Shown piece after piece: positions 12,531-22,857 of a stretch of 64,000 nt of DNA. This DNA is from Tetrapyrgos nigripes (taxonomy: Eukaryota; Basidiomycota; Agaricomycetes; Agaricales; Campanellaceae). Position 1 is the first letter of the stretch. Every line of letters begins with the position of its first letter. The DNA lies in NCBI GenBank assembly GCA_013368315.1, contig JAACJM010000079.1, positions 248,001 to 312,000 of the forward strand. Direction: 5' to 3'. Below the pieces are notes generated by a model. The model worked only from the letters and a program-made list of their open reading frames with translations. It made no database searches and had not been told where the DNA came from. The position numbers and the translations under genes are program-made.

Positions 12531-12699
12531 GGGTGTGGAGCTGGATGTACAGTAGCGACACCATAGATTTTGTGACATTCATCTTCAAAGGAGGGGGGTT
12601 CAGTGTGTAAGATTTCGTCAAGGAGGTGATTGAGGTGAGTTGTGATGGGTAGTTGGAAGGATGGACAACAATGTTGCGAAGATGATGGGTGGTGACTGG

Positions 12700-13738
12700 A
12701 GGAGAAGCCACCAGGGGAAATGAAAGAGAGGGAGAGGAATGAGTGGTCAGACCACTCAGTACAGTCAGAGATTTCGAAGTTTGTGAGAAAAGGAGAAAGC
12801 TCCAAGGAGGCGAGAGCGTAGTCAATAATGGAGGAGTGCCAAACAGTATCACCATCAACACTGATCCCAGTGCTTCAGTGTTTGGTACAAGAAAAATGGT
12901 CCCCTGGAATTCCTTCAGAGCCATTAAGGATGAAAGTATCGCAGGCAGCTAGGCACTGCAAAAGTTGTTTCCCACGTTTGTCAGGTTGTTTCGAGTCAAG
13001 GGAGATGCATGTTGGGTGGTTAGGGGAAGCCTGAGAGAAGCCAGTGCAGGCATTGAGGTCACCAAGAAGGATTAAAGGAAGGCCTTGTTCATTGGCGAGG
13101 TGAATTTTGGACAAGAGAAATAACCAAGGGTCAATATTAGTCCAGTCTCGCCAGTTCAGACGTGACCTGTGAGGGAGAACATATGTGTTCATGAGGAGAG
13201 TGCCATTAACTTCAATGGTAAGAAGGTCCAGTCTGCTGAAATCATCACGGACATGAGGGTTGAGGTGGGAACGGACGAAAGTGGCTACACCTCCCCAAGG
13301 ATGGGCTAAATCTGAGCAAGCACGAGCATAGGAGTATAGGGTAAAACCAGGAGGGGTAGGAACATTGTCGCCATCGGCGTAGTAGTGGGTCTCTTGAATG
13401 AAGAAGACATCAATGCCATCAAATAGTTTAGAGAAGTCAGGGTGGGATAGGTTTGTGTCAAAGTGGCCATTCACATTCCAGCTCCAGATGTTAAGAATAA
13501 GAGGACAATGCTCAATGCTTGGAGCAGTAGAAGAGTCAACATTTAACGGACGATGCTCTCCTGTCAGAGGCAAAGAAGAAGCGACATTTGAATGGCGATG
13601 CTCATTATTAAGAGCAGAAGAAGTACAATGTGGTAAAGAGGTAGTAGTAATACAGGGCAACAACGAAGCGGTATAGGTAAATCTGCAGACACCCCGTGCA
13701 GACACCCTGCAAGGCTGCAGACACCCTTCGCATAGCAT
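12700..13738 (-). pseudogene. LINE endonuclease domain (APE/EEP type), broken
   Basis: The reading shows WSWNVNGHF at the start of the fold, FFIQETHYY (catalytic Glu region), WGGVATFVRSHL, and LILLGDLNACTG (Asp/Asn pair), all expected for exonuclease-endonuclease-phosphatase nucleases that nick target DNA in LINE retrotransposition. After DHFSCTKH a TGA at about 12875 interrupts the frame. The same frame then continues with an SIIDYALAS reading and CTEWSDHSFLSLSF, the latter carrying the C-terminal Ser-Asp-His motif. So the domain is complete in content but split by one nonsense codon. The first 20 or so residues are encoded by the GTGTCTGCAGG minisatellite and are probably not native protein. 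Confidence 0.75.
13680..13733. repeat. Short array of the 11-bp CCTGCAGACAC minisatellite
   Basis: Four or so degenerate copies of CTGCAGACACC lie at the 5' head of the LINE (which is on the minus strand). The same unit forms a hairpin array at 14.15-14.27 kb and a third array at 14.98-15.03 kb. Confidence 0.75.
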
Positions 13739-14150
13739 TGTAGATTACTGTATAGGACTATATGTACCATACCATATATATATGTGACCTACAGGATGAT
13801 TTTAAAGTTGTGTATTAGCTGTACACAGAGTGTAAAAATCTTCAAAAAAAGGAGTATAAGCACAGCCACAGATTTTTTCCTGAAACATTCTTACAGATTT
13901 TCTCTATTCAAGATATCAGGAGAGTATCTATACATTCTCATGAGTGTATATCAATGTGAATCTGTAAAGCAAGGACACTCAAGATGTCTCATAATGCTTT
14001 GAGATGCTTGCTACCTGCATTTCACTACTGATCTTTGAATATCCTATTATATCAAACAATTGGTAGTATTTGGCTCATGTCTGAGCATGTTTCTACAAGA
14101 TAATACATTATAATAACTTCAAGACAATTTGTACTCATTGTAATTTTTGG

Positions 14151-14272
14151 GAAGGGTGTCTGCAGGGTGTCTGCAGGGTGTCTGCACGTGCACAGCCACA
14201 TGCAGACACCCTGCAGACACCCTGCAGACACCCTTCAGACACCTTGCAGACACCTTGCAGACACCTTAAGTA
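14151..14272. repeat. Inverted minisatellite with perfect 36-bp arms
   Basis: Positions 14151-14186 (three GTGTCTGCAGG-type units) and 14201-14236 (the reverse complement) are exact inverted copies separated by a 14-base loop. The right arm then continues with three more reverse units to about 14272. Single-stranded DNA or RNA from here could form a 36-bp hairpin. See findings. Confidence 0.9.
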
Positions 14273-14741
14273 AAGGTAGATAGTCACATCAGACACTTGC
14301 TTGTGGCAGTTAATGACCCTGTAGTAGAAATAATACCAAGTTATTGCCGTTTTCGAAAAAGTTCGCGCGCGCGTCACTTTGGTTAATTTTCGAGTTTTTG
14401 GGCTCGATTTTGTGAGAGCTGCAGCTCGCTCATTTCCCCACCTTTGCCCTCATTTTTAGCACAAAACAACATTATTTCAGCGTCTCTAGGGTATGGTGTA
14501 CATAGCTAGACCTGTGATACACTTGTTGTCATACTCACTTTTCGGGCTCCCTCTACTGTATCTGAGCAAATGTGTGATATCTGCGGAGAGTACAGGCAAG
14601 CTAAGGCTGTCTAGCAAAGCCCAGGGAGTTTATGCAGGGATCTAGGAAGCAGCTAAAGTGAGAACAATGCCCTAGTCACAGATAATTGCAGCCCGCTATT
14701 CCACATGTCATCAACTTCTGCTTTGTTCCTCTACCACCATC

Positions 14742-14957
14742 ATGGTTCGCGGCCGGCCACTTTCAGACGATCTGCAACACACTCTTATTCACCTAGGACA
14801 TCATCTACCTCTCTCCAAATCAGAAAGTGTCAGAGTCACAAGTCTGAGACTTAGGTATGTGCATGAATGGCCATCATTCTTGTTATTCATAGTAGGTAGA
14901 AGAAATGTGTGTACTATACAAAAAACTAACAAGAGCAATGATTTTGACAAGGTATGA
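14742..14957 (+). pseudogene. Possible N-terminal stump of a Tc1/mariner-like transposase
   Basis: An open frame begins MVRGRPLSDDLQHTLIHLG and runs into LPLSKSESVRVTSLRLRYVH. Basidiomycete Tc1/mariner-type transposases I know open with a similar MVRG.P(L/I)...DL...I......L...I...tg.s.R.v.Rv pattern (a helix-turn-helix). Nothing of the catalytic DDE domain follows; the frame ends within 72 codons next to a minisatellite array. Weakly supported; it could be a chance ORF. Confidence 0.3.
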
Positions 14958-14977
14958 GTCAGTAGTGATAAGAATCA

Positions 14978-15130
14978 GAGTGTCTGCAGGGTGTCTGCAG
15001 GGTGTCTGCAGGGGGTGTCTGCAGATTTCTGATACCCGACAACGAAGCAGTATTAGAAACAACTGCTGAAGGTAATGGAATAGTAGAGGTACAGAGCGAT
15101 GACGAAGCAGCATTAGAGACAACTGCAGAA
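14978..15130. repeat. Third GTGTCTGCAGG array plus 2 x 60-bp repeat related to the LINE head
   Basis: GTGTCTGCAGG occurs three to four times at 14978-15025. Immediately after, ACGAAGCAGTATTAGAAACA (15040) and ACGAAGCAGCATTAGAGACA (15100) mark a 60-base unit repeated twice. The word CAACGAAGC plus GGTATA also occurs at the 5' head of the LINE (13.66 kb), next to its own minisatellite, so this is probably a detached LINE 5' end in the same orientation. Confidence 0.55.
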
Positions 15131-16030
15131 GGAGGGATGGTTAACATGATTATTTCTCGTGTAATCCCATTTTTTGTTATCTACATTAGTTCCTCGTTCT
15201 TCGCTTGAGTCCGTCTTGACGAATTTTACTTATTTCATTCGTTTCACTACTTACAGTTTTACTTTGACATTTTCGTTACTTCCTTTTCACTTGATCCTTC
15301 CATCTGATGCCTCATATCTATCTGCTACGCGTTTTATTGCTATGTTTATGATTGGTTCCGTACGTACTCGTAGTATATATACTGTAGCTATCTACCTGAA
15401 TAAGATGTCTTTCCCTGCGCGTTAGTTTCCAGGCTTTCCGAGCGTCGCGTCGACCCCAGCTGCTGTTCAGCTGGTATTTCCCAGTTTCCCAATGTTTTCC
15501 TGTTTCCGAGTCCATCGTTCCCCAGGTTCACTTATGTTGATTGTCCCCAGTTTTCCTCAGTTTCATGAGATCTCGGCATACCACTGGACGACAGATCCTC
15601 ACATCTAGCCTTCATCGGCTAGGTTTCCTGTGGTCCTTTTCTTCCTCGCGTCACTAGATGTAAATCATCTACTACTAATCTCGTGACTATTACTTGAAGA
15701 GGGAGGTGATGCTCCCGATCTTACCGCATTCAATCCTTTCCAAAGATATTGTATTAACAATGCTAGAGGAGAGTCGACTCCTTGAATCGAGCTGCATATA
15801 CGACTTCGAGCAGGAATCAGTAGGTTACAGTCACAATGGAATGTTATTCGTTGCTTCTCTCATGTGTATATGTACTCAAGAGTGGTACAATCCCCCTTTC
15901 TATGTGTAAATCAAAACCGTGTTCTCGAGAACGAACGAGAAGGCTGAAGACCCTGACCTAACCTGCGGCCGGCTGGATCACGGAGAAATCGAAAGACAAA
16001 GGCTGTCAATGCTAGTGAGCTGCTAAAAAC
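15131..16030. other. Intergenic stretch; possible LTR-element debris
   Basis: No supported gene. A purine-rich run GAAGAGGGAGGTGATG at about 15697 resembles a polypurine tract followed by an LTR start, but I could not find the matching second LTR, so I do not call an element. Confidence 0.3.
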
Positions 16031-18467
16031 CTAGTCAAGCTTCGCTGTTTTGTATCTGGCATCATCAAGTCAACCAGTGTTAGTCAGAATGAGACAAGAA
16101 AGGGCGCCACATCGAACGCCAAGCTGGTAACTCACATTTCCTCAATTTCCCTTTCGTACAACTTCACTGAAGCTACTTTGTTTACTGTCCCTTTCGTTGC
16201 TCTTGGAAGTGGTTTGTCCCTGGAAGCGATGAGAATCATCTGTTTACGAATTTGACTGTATTGAGGGAGAGTTCTGTTCGTTTCTTCGAGGATGGGCCTA
16301 TACGTGGAGATTGAGAGTATTATAAGAACATGTACGTACGTGCGGATGTCAGTGGATTCTGGAATGGCTAGTAATGCTAGTACTATTACTCACCAAATTT
16401 GATCCCGAATCCTCTCAGCCTGACTATGATCGCTCACATCGATCTCATGTCCTGGGGAAAGCTCGACTAAGACACCGATATGGACGTGTTGATGTCCGAA
16501 TATGACGGCGCTTTTTACTCTAGGCATAAGAAGAGCAAAATGAGACGAGAATCACGATAAAAAAGAAGGTCAGTGACTGCTAGGACTTACAATTCACTAG
16601 CCAGAACAGCGTCCTCTATCGGACCTGGTAATGTCTTCTGTCCGTTGGCTTGATTTATTACATCGTCGATGCGACCGACACTATGCATATGAAACATCAT
16701 GAGCGTGTGTGTAGAGTTCGAATCGCGAGCAAATATAAGACAGAACGGGGGAGTATCTTACATTCTCCAAAAGCCTTCTTTGGTAGGATGTGGCTCGAAA
16801 AGATCGCTCACCTCAAATCCTCTCTCACCGGAATCATTGGGTGGTATGTTCTCGACGGAGGGTTGGAAGGTCTCCGTTGCCTGAGAGCCAGCCAGTGCCA
16901 TCGGATTACCAGTTGATCGTCATGAGATTGAAAATATAACTTCAAAGGAAAGGAAATACGCACCAGAAATTGGCATCTAAACAGTCCTCCTTCGTAAGGA
17001 ATCCATCTAACCTTCACTCGTTTAGAAAATGCAAATGCGCTCCAATCCTCTGGGTCCATGTCTTCAGTCGAAATTAAGGTTGGACCACCACACTCTGTCG
17101 ATGCCCATATAACACGGAAACGGACTCCACGAGAGACTAGTTGGTCGCCGGCGTTGGTGGGTATGAAGCCGCCTCCGGTGATCTATAAGAATTTCATGTA
17201 CCTTTCATATCAGTACCAAGTACTAGTAACAATAGTATAATAAGTATCCTCAGACTCACCACATAATCCAACCCTCTCAAAACCTCAATCGCCTTCTCAT
17301 CTCTCGCGAACGTACTAATAAAATGCGGTAAAGAAAGCATTGCTGTCGCTTTTGTGCGTTTCAGGTGATCGATGGTGTTTTCAGGAGTTGCCGTCACTGG
17401 CAGAGCGCCCGGTTGCGTTATCGCAGGAGGAAAGACAGCCATAGTAAGCGGTCCGTATAATGCTGAACCGATCAAGGTAATAACTGCTGAAGCGTGGAAA
17501 AAGAGGAAGCCGAAACCCCCTAGTCGGATTGGTTTGCCACTCAGGCTGGTCATACGAGATTTACGGGTTTGGTCGATCATATCTGCAAATCGAAGAAGGC
17601 ACGTAAGTATATGGGATGCAGTAGACAATAATGAAGATGCAACAGGGCTTTTAATGAGGATACGAACCTGAGAACAGTGCAAAAGACTTGAACACACGAT
17701 GTGTGAATCGGATCGTCTTGGGTACTCCGGTAGATCCTGATGAATGCATGCACAACGCTAGATCTTTCCTTTCGTCTGTGGGAACAAATGGATTCGATAG
17801 TGGAGAAAAGTCGTCCTGAGACGTTTCTCTCCCCAACTTTGGGTAGAGAATCGAGAGGCTGGGAGCTTCCTCGAATACACACTCGGCACGATATGTGGGA
17901 TCGAGGTTCTCTCGGATACTAGCAAGGAAGCTGTGCAGGGTGGCGTCAGTGGTGATGATGCGGTGGATATTGTTCTCTTGGATGAGTTGGGCGATTGTAT
18001 CTGGTGGGAGGAAGGTGGAGATTGGGAATGGCTGGGAATTGCCAAAACAAGTCAGAGTTCAAGACCTCAGATTCCATTGAAAAAAGTAGTCGGAATGCTG
18101 GAACACTCACTACCAATCCAACCTTCATCATTCCGGTGATTAAAGCGGAATAAACAATAGAGTCGAGAACAGCGACGATAGCGACGATTTCTCCAGGTCG
18201 AGGTCCCGCACCTGCACCTGTATTCATATCACGAATGCCAGTGCCAGTGACGATGGCACTTCCAGCTCTATGAGCTGCTCGAATGTATTCGAGCATCGAG
18301 ATTTCCGTCAGTCTATTGGGACCGCTTTCATCGTTGGCGAAAACGTAGAGAGGAAATTCTGGATTACGCTCTAGATGGAGGTCTAGTAGTTGAGGTAAGG
18401 AGAGTTGGGTAGAGAGGTTTTCGAGGGATGGATACACTGGTACGGGGGTGCGTTGAGTAGCAGACAT
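16031..18467 (-). CDS. Adenylate-forming enzyme, A-domain only (NRPS-like), copy A, intact
   Basis: Nine exons (18467-18111, 18031-17668, 17582-17260, 17182-16964, 16880-16762, 16680-16591, 16519-16394, 16297-16136, 16055-16031) join with GT-AG introns to exactly 1785 bases, 594 residues plus stop. The protein has the AMP-binding fold: the P-loop HSSGSTGVPKTIRFTH (core A3, exon 2), WASTECGGPTLIS (A5-like), GRIDDVINQANGQKTLPGP (A8-like) and PRATKGTVNK with the acceptor-binding Lys (A10). Known relatives in basidiomycetes are A-T-R adenylate-forming reductases of about 1000-1100 residues. Here the protein stops (after IYKTAKLD) just where the carrier domain would begin, and copy D ends the same way. 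It probably activates a carboxylic acid as the acyl-AMP; substrate and partner are unknown. No signal peptide. Of the four copies this is the only one with an unbroken frame. Confidence 0.85.
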
Positions 18468-19690
18468 CGCAGCAGGTAGTGGTTTGGTGTCAACTGAAAG
18501 ACCTGAAAACTTGAGGGGCTAGGCCGTGATGATCAACCGTTTTATAACCCTTCTACGTCACTTTATAGGCGAGCATTACGACGTATGATTCATCATGCAT
18601 CATGCACGCGTCCGAGTCGGAGAGTGAACGTGGTGGGCACATGGTAAGGGGATTTATTTCGAGTACAATTGGTATGACAACCTGCGCGATTAGTAGTTCA
18701 ACTTCCGTGGAATCGGCCAGTTCTTGTGTGTCTTTTCAATAACTTGCTTTCAGTTGGCTGTAAGCAAAGGATCGTAAAAGTCGGTTATACGGGCTATATT
18801 AGAATGTACTTACATATAACGTGTAGGGTGAAGTTGGCGAAAAAGAATCCGCGAGTTTTGTGTTTCTTTCCAATTGGCTGTAAGCAAAGGATCGTAAAAC
18901 TTGTCGTTATACAGGCTATATTAGAATGTACTTACATATAGTGGGCAGGGTGAAGTTGGCCGGAAGCCTGTTGCGTTCGAAACGAACTGCAACTCGCACA
19001 TTCGCGTGTGCATTACAACTGCGGACGCTCGCCGGCGCTCAGAGGTATTGCTCGATGAGAAAGCTTCTGTCTTCATTTTGTTACTTATGCATTTTTCTTG
19101 ACTATGGAAGACTTGTCCATTATAGCCCAAGCACGGGTACCGTTGGATGGGAGAACCTGTGAACACGGCTCGACAAACCATCCAAATGAGCCATCGAGTA
19201 GTAGGATGCAAGGTCTCACCACAACTCGAATGTCTCCAGAATCTATTTCTCTTCAATCATCGCGAAGATCTAGATGGCACAACTTCAGGTATTCCGTGAG
19301 CGTTTTAAATACACTGCTGCCCTCCTATGACAGACGCCCGCTGTCCTTGCATTACACTGCGCCTAACGGCCATTTTCATAAAGAGAAGCGTGTCCGACCG
19401 TCACGTTACAGTCCTGCCTGCATGGAAATTGCGATTAGTCGGCGGCGCTCTTTATTTTCAGATAACGGACAGAGCTCACGTATTCGTATTGCAATAGCCC
19501 TTGAACCAAATTTCGAGGAACCCGAGAATCCAGGTCAGCCAGCGTTTGTGATAGTTCGTGTAGGGTTAGAGTATCGTCAGATAAACCTCTTGCTGGACCT
19601 GAGAACGATGAAGTTGCTAACTAGATCTGTAGAGCCAGATATTGAAATATAGGGCAAGCGAGTAAAGTTGGTAGATCATCGATCATCATG
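18468..19690. repeat. Duplicated upstream region of the adenylation gene (third copy in window)
   Basis: This non-coding stretch is also present, with small indels, at about 30975-32060 (same orientation) and 42620-43848 (inverted). It contains a ~120-bp tandem pair at 18752-18960 (TTGGCTGTAAGCAAAGGATC ... TTAGAATGTACTTACATATA ... AGGGTGAAGTTGGC), which is kept in all three copies. It likely holds the promoter of the adenylation gene. Confidence 0.8.
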
Positions 19691-21049
19691 TGGGGGTGGG
19701 CATCGCCTCTTACAAAAACAGCATGTTTGTAGTTATTTGTACACCGCTAACAGCGAAAATTTGCATGTTCCTCGTTGTACTGCTTCCTCATTGTCAAATT
19801 CTGTCAATATAGATATACAGGATCACTTCTATGAATAGTCTGAAGATTCTGTGAAATTTATACGGCAACCTGTTGACTACATCAATAATCAGGGTCTTGT
19901 AACACTCTTACCACCAGCTAAATACGAGCTAGAATGTTCTTCCAAGTGCGGGAATCACCAAACTCGTGCACTAGAGCAAGTATTTTGTGAGGGTGAGATA
20001 ATAAGTAATTCAATGAAGAGATCTGATCTGTGAGTATCTGTGGCACACTCGACATCCAAACGCTGGTAAGTCGCCTCCTCAGACACTACTTTGGTCTTTC
20101 TGGATTTCTGTGAATCGGAAGCAGGCTATAGCAGTGTAATGGACTGTATTGGGTTTTTTAATTCATCTCATTGATGTGTACTCTGGAATGGGAGTGGTCA
20201 AAACTGCACTTAACACATTTTCCTAGACTTGGAGGTCCGGACGGTTTTCACTACTGGAGACAATGTCATGGGTAGTGCTTCCCTTGATACGGACTCAAAT
20301 TAGTATAATATTTATCCAGGAAAGTGATAGAACATCCGTTCATGATTCCTGGCTCGACATTGCAAGGTTCAGTAAGTAGATCTTGTAAAATAGCATTTGG
20401 ACTGAATTTTAATATCCAAATGAGCATCTAGGATTGTATAGCGTAGAATAATTATTGATATAGATGTGCTAGGCGAGCCGTAGTTGTGTATGAGATGAGA
20501 AAGGAAGTTTGGAGGTTTTCAGCCCTCAGATTTTTCCACAGGCCCTGGAGAGGCTTTAGTGGCATTTAAAGTAGTTATTTGTAAGTTATACACCTTTCAG
20601 TATAGCTTCGACAGTGGAAAAGCGAGTGACGATGCTGGAGGAAGGCAGCGGCGGTGGTCGCGAAGTAAGGGGGAGCCGTGGGAAACCTATTTCCCCGCCA
20701 AAATGGTCAATGTATCTCTGCCTTCGTCATGTCACCTATCAGCAATCTAAGTGCTAGGGAAACATTTTTATCATATATCATTAATTTCTCCAAAAAGAAT
20801 TCAGAATAACTGCCTCACGCCGAGAGGTACATACCAGGATAAGCACGAAACAACGCATAAGTTCTTATGTAGGTAATTTCTTACAAAAAAAAAATGGACA
20901 AAGTGAAAAATAGCTTCGCAAAAGACTACTGGATCAGAAATTACGGAAATTCTTCATTTGTGGAAGGCTCTGATAGCCTGAGAGTGCGCGCGGGGGGATT
21001 TATCAGCCACCAAACATGCCGTTTTCGTTAGAGGCGATGCCCACCCCCA
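19691..21049. mobile_element. Non-autonomous DNA element with 39-bp terminal inverted repeats
   Basis: The left end begins TGGGGGTGGGCATCGCCTCT and the right end finishes AGGCGATGCCCACCCCCA. The 39-base termini (19691-19729 and 21011-21049) match at 36 of 39 positions. The 1359-bp element encodes no transposase I can see. It sits inside copy A of the segmental duplication; copies C and D are contiguous across the same place (about 32055-32070 and the mirror site), so the insertion came after the duplication or was lost from the others. I could not establish a target-site duplication. Confidence 0.8.
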
Positions 21050-21160
21050 GGTCACTACTAGATGCACACGAAGATGACCGAACGAACCCCTAACCCTAAG
21101 CGACAACCCACGTGCCTTCGGCAGTAGCCTACTATAATTCAAAACCTCCTCAACCACCTA
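21050..21160. repeat. Continuation of duplicated block right of the inserted element
   Basis: GATGCACACGAAGATGACCG and AACCCCTAACCCTAAGCGAC resume the similarity to about 32060-32200. Similarity to copies C and D is lost near 21150. Confidence 0.65.
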
Positions 21161-21343
21161 GTTTGCCAGGCTAACTGCTTTTTGTCGGCTTTCCTCCCTG
21201 CCTCGCACTCTTTATCCATGCCTCTGCACTCGTGTCACCTCCTCCTCTATCGACAGATGGCCTTGCGACTTCTTCGGATCTCTGACCTCAGCACTATGGT
21301 GGGATAACACCGATGGACCCCTCTTCTTCCCCGCCCTCCTTCA

Positions 21344-21750
21344 TTGATCAACAGCCTCCCAGCTGCAATTCCAACCTCAACTGCATGGCTAGATAACGCC
21401 GACGCGTTTTACACGCCCTTTCTATCTACATCCTTCCACAGTACGTCGGACACCCAGCAGCCTACCACGCTGTCAGCACGCATCGAACGCGTCAACTCTT
21501 CACGTCTGACACTTCTAGAAATAAATCTGCGTAAAGATGGGTTAGCGGCCTCTTGTTACGATCTGGAAGTGAATGGGATGTTCAGAGGTGAAGTGGAAGC
21601 CGTCTGCGTCGACGGTCTAGGTGTGTTCTTCCTCGGTTTACTTTATATCGGAGCCTTCTTCACGTTAACAATAAGGCGGATATATGCTTCGGTGAGTTTT
21701 CTGTATATATGCACATTGTCCTCTACTTATTGTTCTCCTACATAGAGTAC
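21344..21750 (+). CDS. Possible gene fragment with one membrane-like segment, unrecognised
   Basis: A plus-strand frame opens at 21344 and stays open to a plausible splice donor at 21692 (GTGAGTTTTC, acceptor about 21745, CTACATAG), with a continuation TYRHQLRGGAAIFSLNFW. It includes LSARIERVNSSRLTLLEINL and the hydrophobic VFFLGLLYIGAFFTLTIRRI. I do not recognise the protein, and no further exons are convincing, so this may be a truncated gene or a chance ORF with a lucky splice site. Confidence 0.25.
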
Positions 21751-21799
21751 ATACCGACACCAGCTACGGGGTGGTGCTGCTATTTTCTCCCTGAACTTC

Positions 21800-22857
21800 T
21801 GGGTACGTTCTTGTCTACTGTATCTCTTTTCTCGCTGATCCATGCGTAACAAACCGTTCTCGTGATTCGAAGGGTCACATTAGCTCTGGTGGTTAAGCGA
21901 GGGCTTAGTGGAGTTGGGGAAGTCAGAACGATGTCGGACCCCGTAGGATTACTCGGGTAACATGTGTAGTAGTACTGTACTATAAAGTAGTAGAGCAATA
22001 TGATAGATTCTGAGTATATCTGGAATCATCAGAAAACTGAGGTCCTTCCTTTCACTCGGATTTGACCAGAGAAAGCTTCTGGCTCGGATCCACTCGGATT
22101 TTCAGATATGTTCAGAAATAGCCGGAAATAGTTGGCGTGATTTTCACAGATTTTCACTGGGAGCGCAAACTATTTCAAAAGACTACTAGGAACACGGCGC
22201 GGCCGCGTGCTCCAAGCCCCTATCACTGATACAGCATGTATGGATGAAGAAAGTGGAGAACTAAAGTACACTGTACACTGGTGTTTATACTGTACGAGAT
22301 CGACGGTCCAGTGTTCAAAAAATTTGGCTCAGAACCGGACTGAGCCGGGTTTCCTTTCACTAGCGTCGTCAGCCGCAGACGGGTGACGACAGCATTCTGT
22401 GGCCTTGAATGGTGTCGTTATTTTGGGGAAGCGGACGCTGACAGGAGTGACAGCGAGCGCGTTCGAAGGATGCTTATCGCATTTTCACGGTGTAGACGAA
22501 GTCGTGGTACCTTGCAGGTCAAGAAGTAAAGTGAAGACGCGTATTTAGGCATCGATAATTTCAAACTCAAAACGCTAATTAAGTTACTGTAGCAGATACA
22601 AAAATATGCACTTTTGGAAGTTTATAGGCATGCGCAGATTAATCTCAAGGATTGGATAAGCCGGCATATAAGGATACGGCCGGGGTTCTGCAACTACTTC
22701 GGCTGCACGCCGTGGGCATCTTCACGCCAGGTTGATCAGGTAACCAACTTGAAACCAGCCATCGTAAGACTTGGGCCGCACAACCTTGCGAGGAGGGAAG
22801 CCTCATAGGAACTGGAACACTAATAGCTCGCGTCAGTCTTCGTTCGCAACCAAGGGC
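21800..22857. other. Intergenic stretch, nothing recognised
   Basis: No coding sequence is supported. Part of it (22020-22200) is rich in repeated TCGGAT words and may be a worn transposon end. Confidence 0.4.

Larger units (their letters stand above)
9554..13738 (-). mobile_element. Decayed LINE (non-LTR retrotransposon), EN - RNase H-like - RT order
   Basis: A single minus-strand ORF2-like protein can be followed across about 4.2 kb despite frameshifts and stops: an APE-type endonuclease (13.6-12.7 kb), an RNase H-like segment (12.53-12.12 kb), the reverse transcriptase (11.55-10.83 kb) and a long C-terminal part ending in a Cys/His motif (about 9.85 kb). This content fits fungal EN-type LINEs. 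The 5' head carries an 11-bp minisatellite (13.68-13.73 kb). No poly(A) or target duplication could be fixed. Inactivation is clear: the RT catalytic pair is changed and several stop codons interrupt the frame. Confidence 0.8.

Noticed and set aside
13774..13784. ATATATATA tract as an origin or promoter
   Set aside because: Too short and without context; only simple sequence.
15690..15990. Solo LTR after a polypurine-like GAAGAGGGAGGTGATG
   Set aside because: No second LTR, no clear TG...CA ends and no target duplication could be found.
16700..16745. GAGTTCGAATCGCGAG resembles a tRNA T-arm
   Set aside because: No matching acceptor stem, D-arm or anticodon arm could be built; it lies in intron 5 of the adenylation gene.
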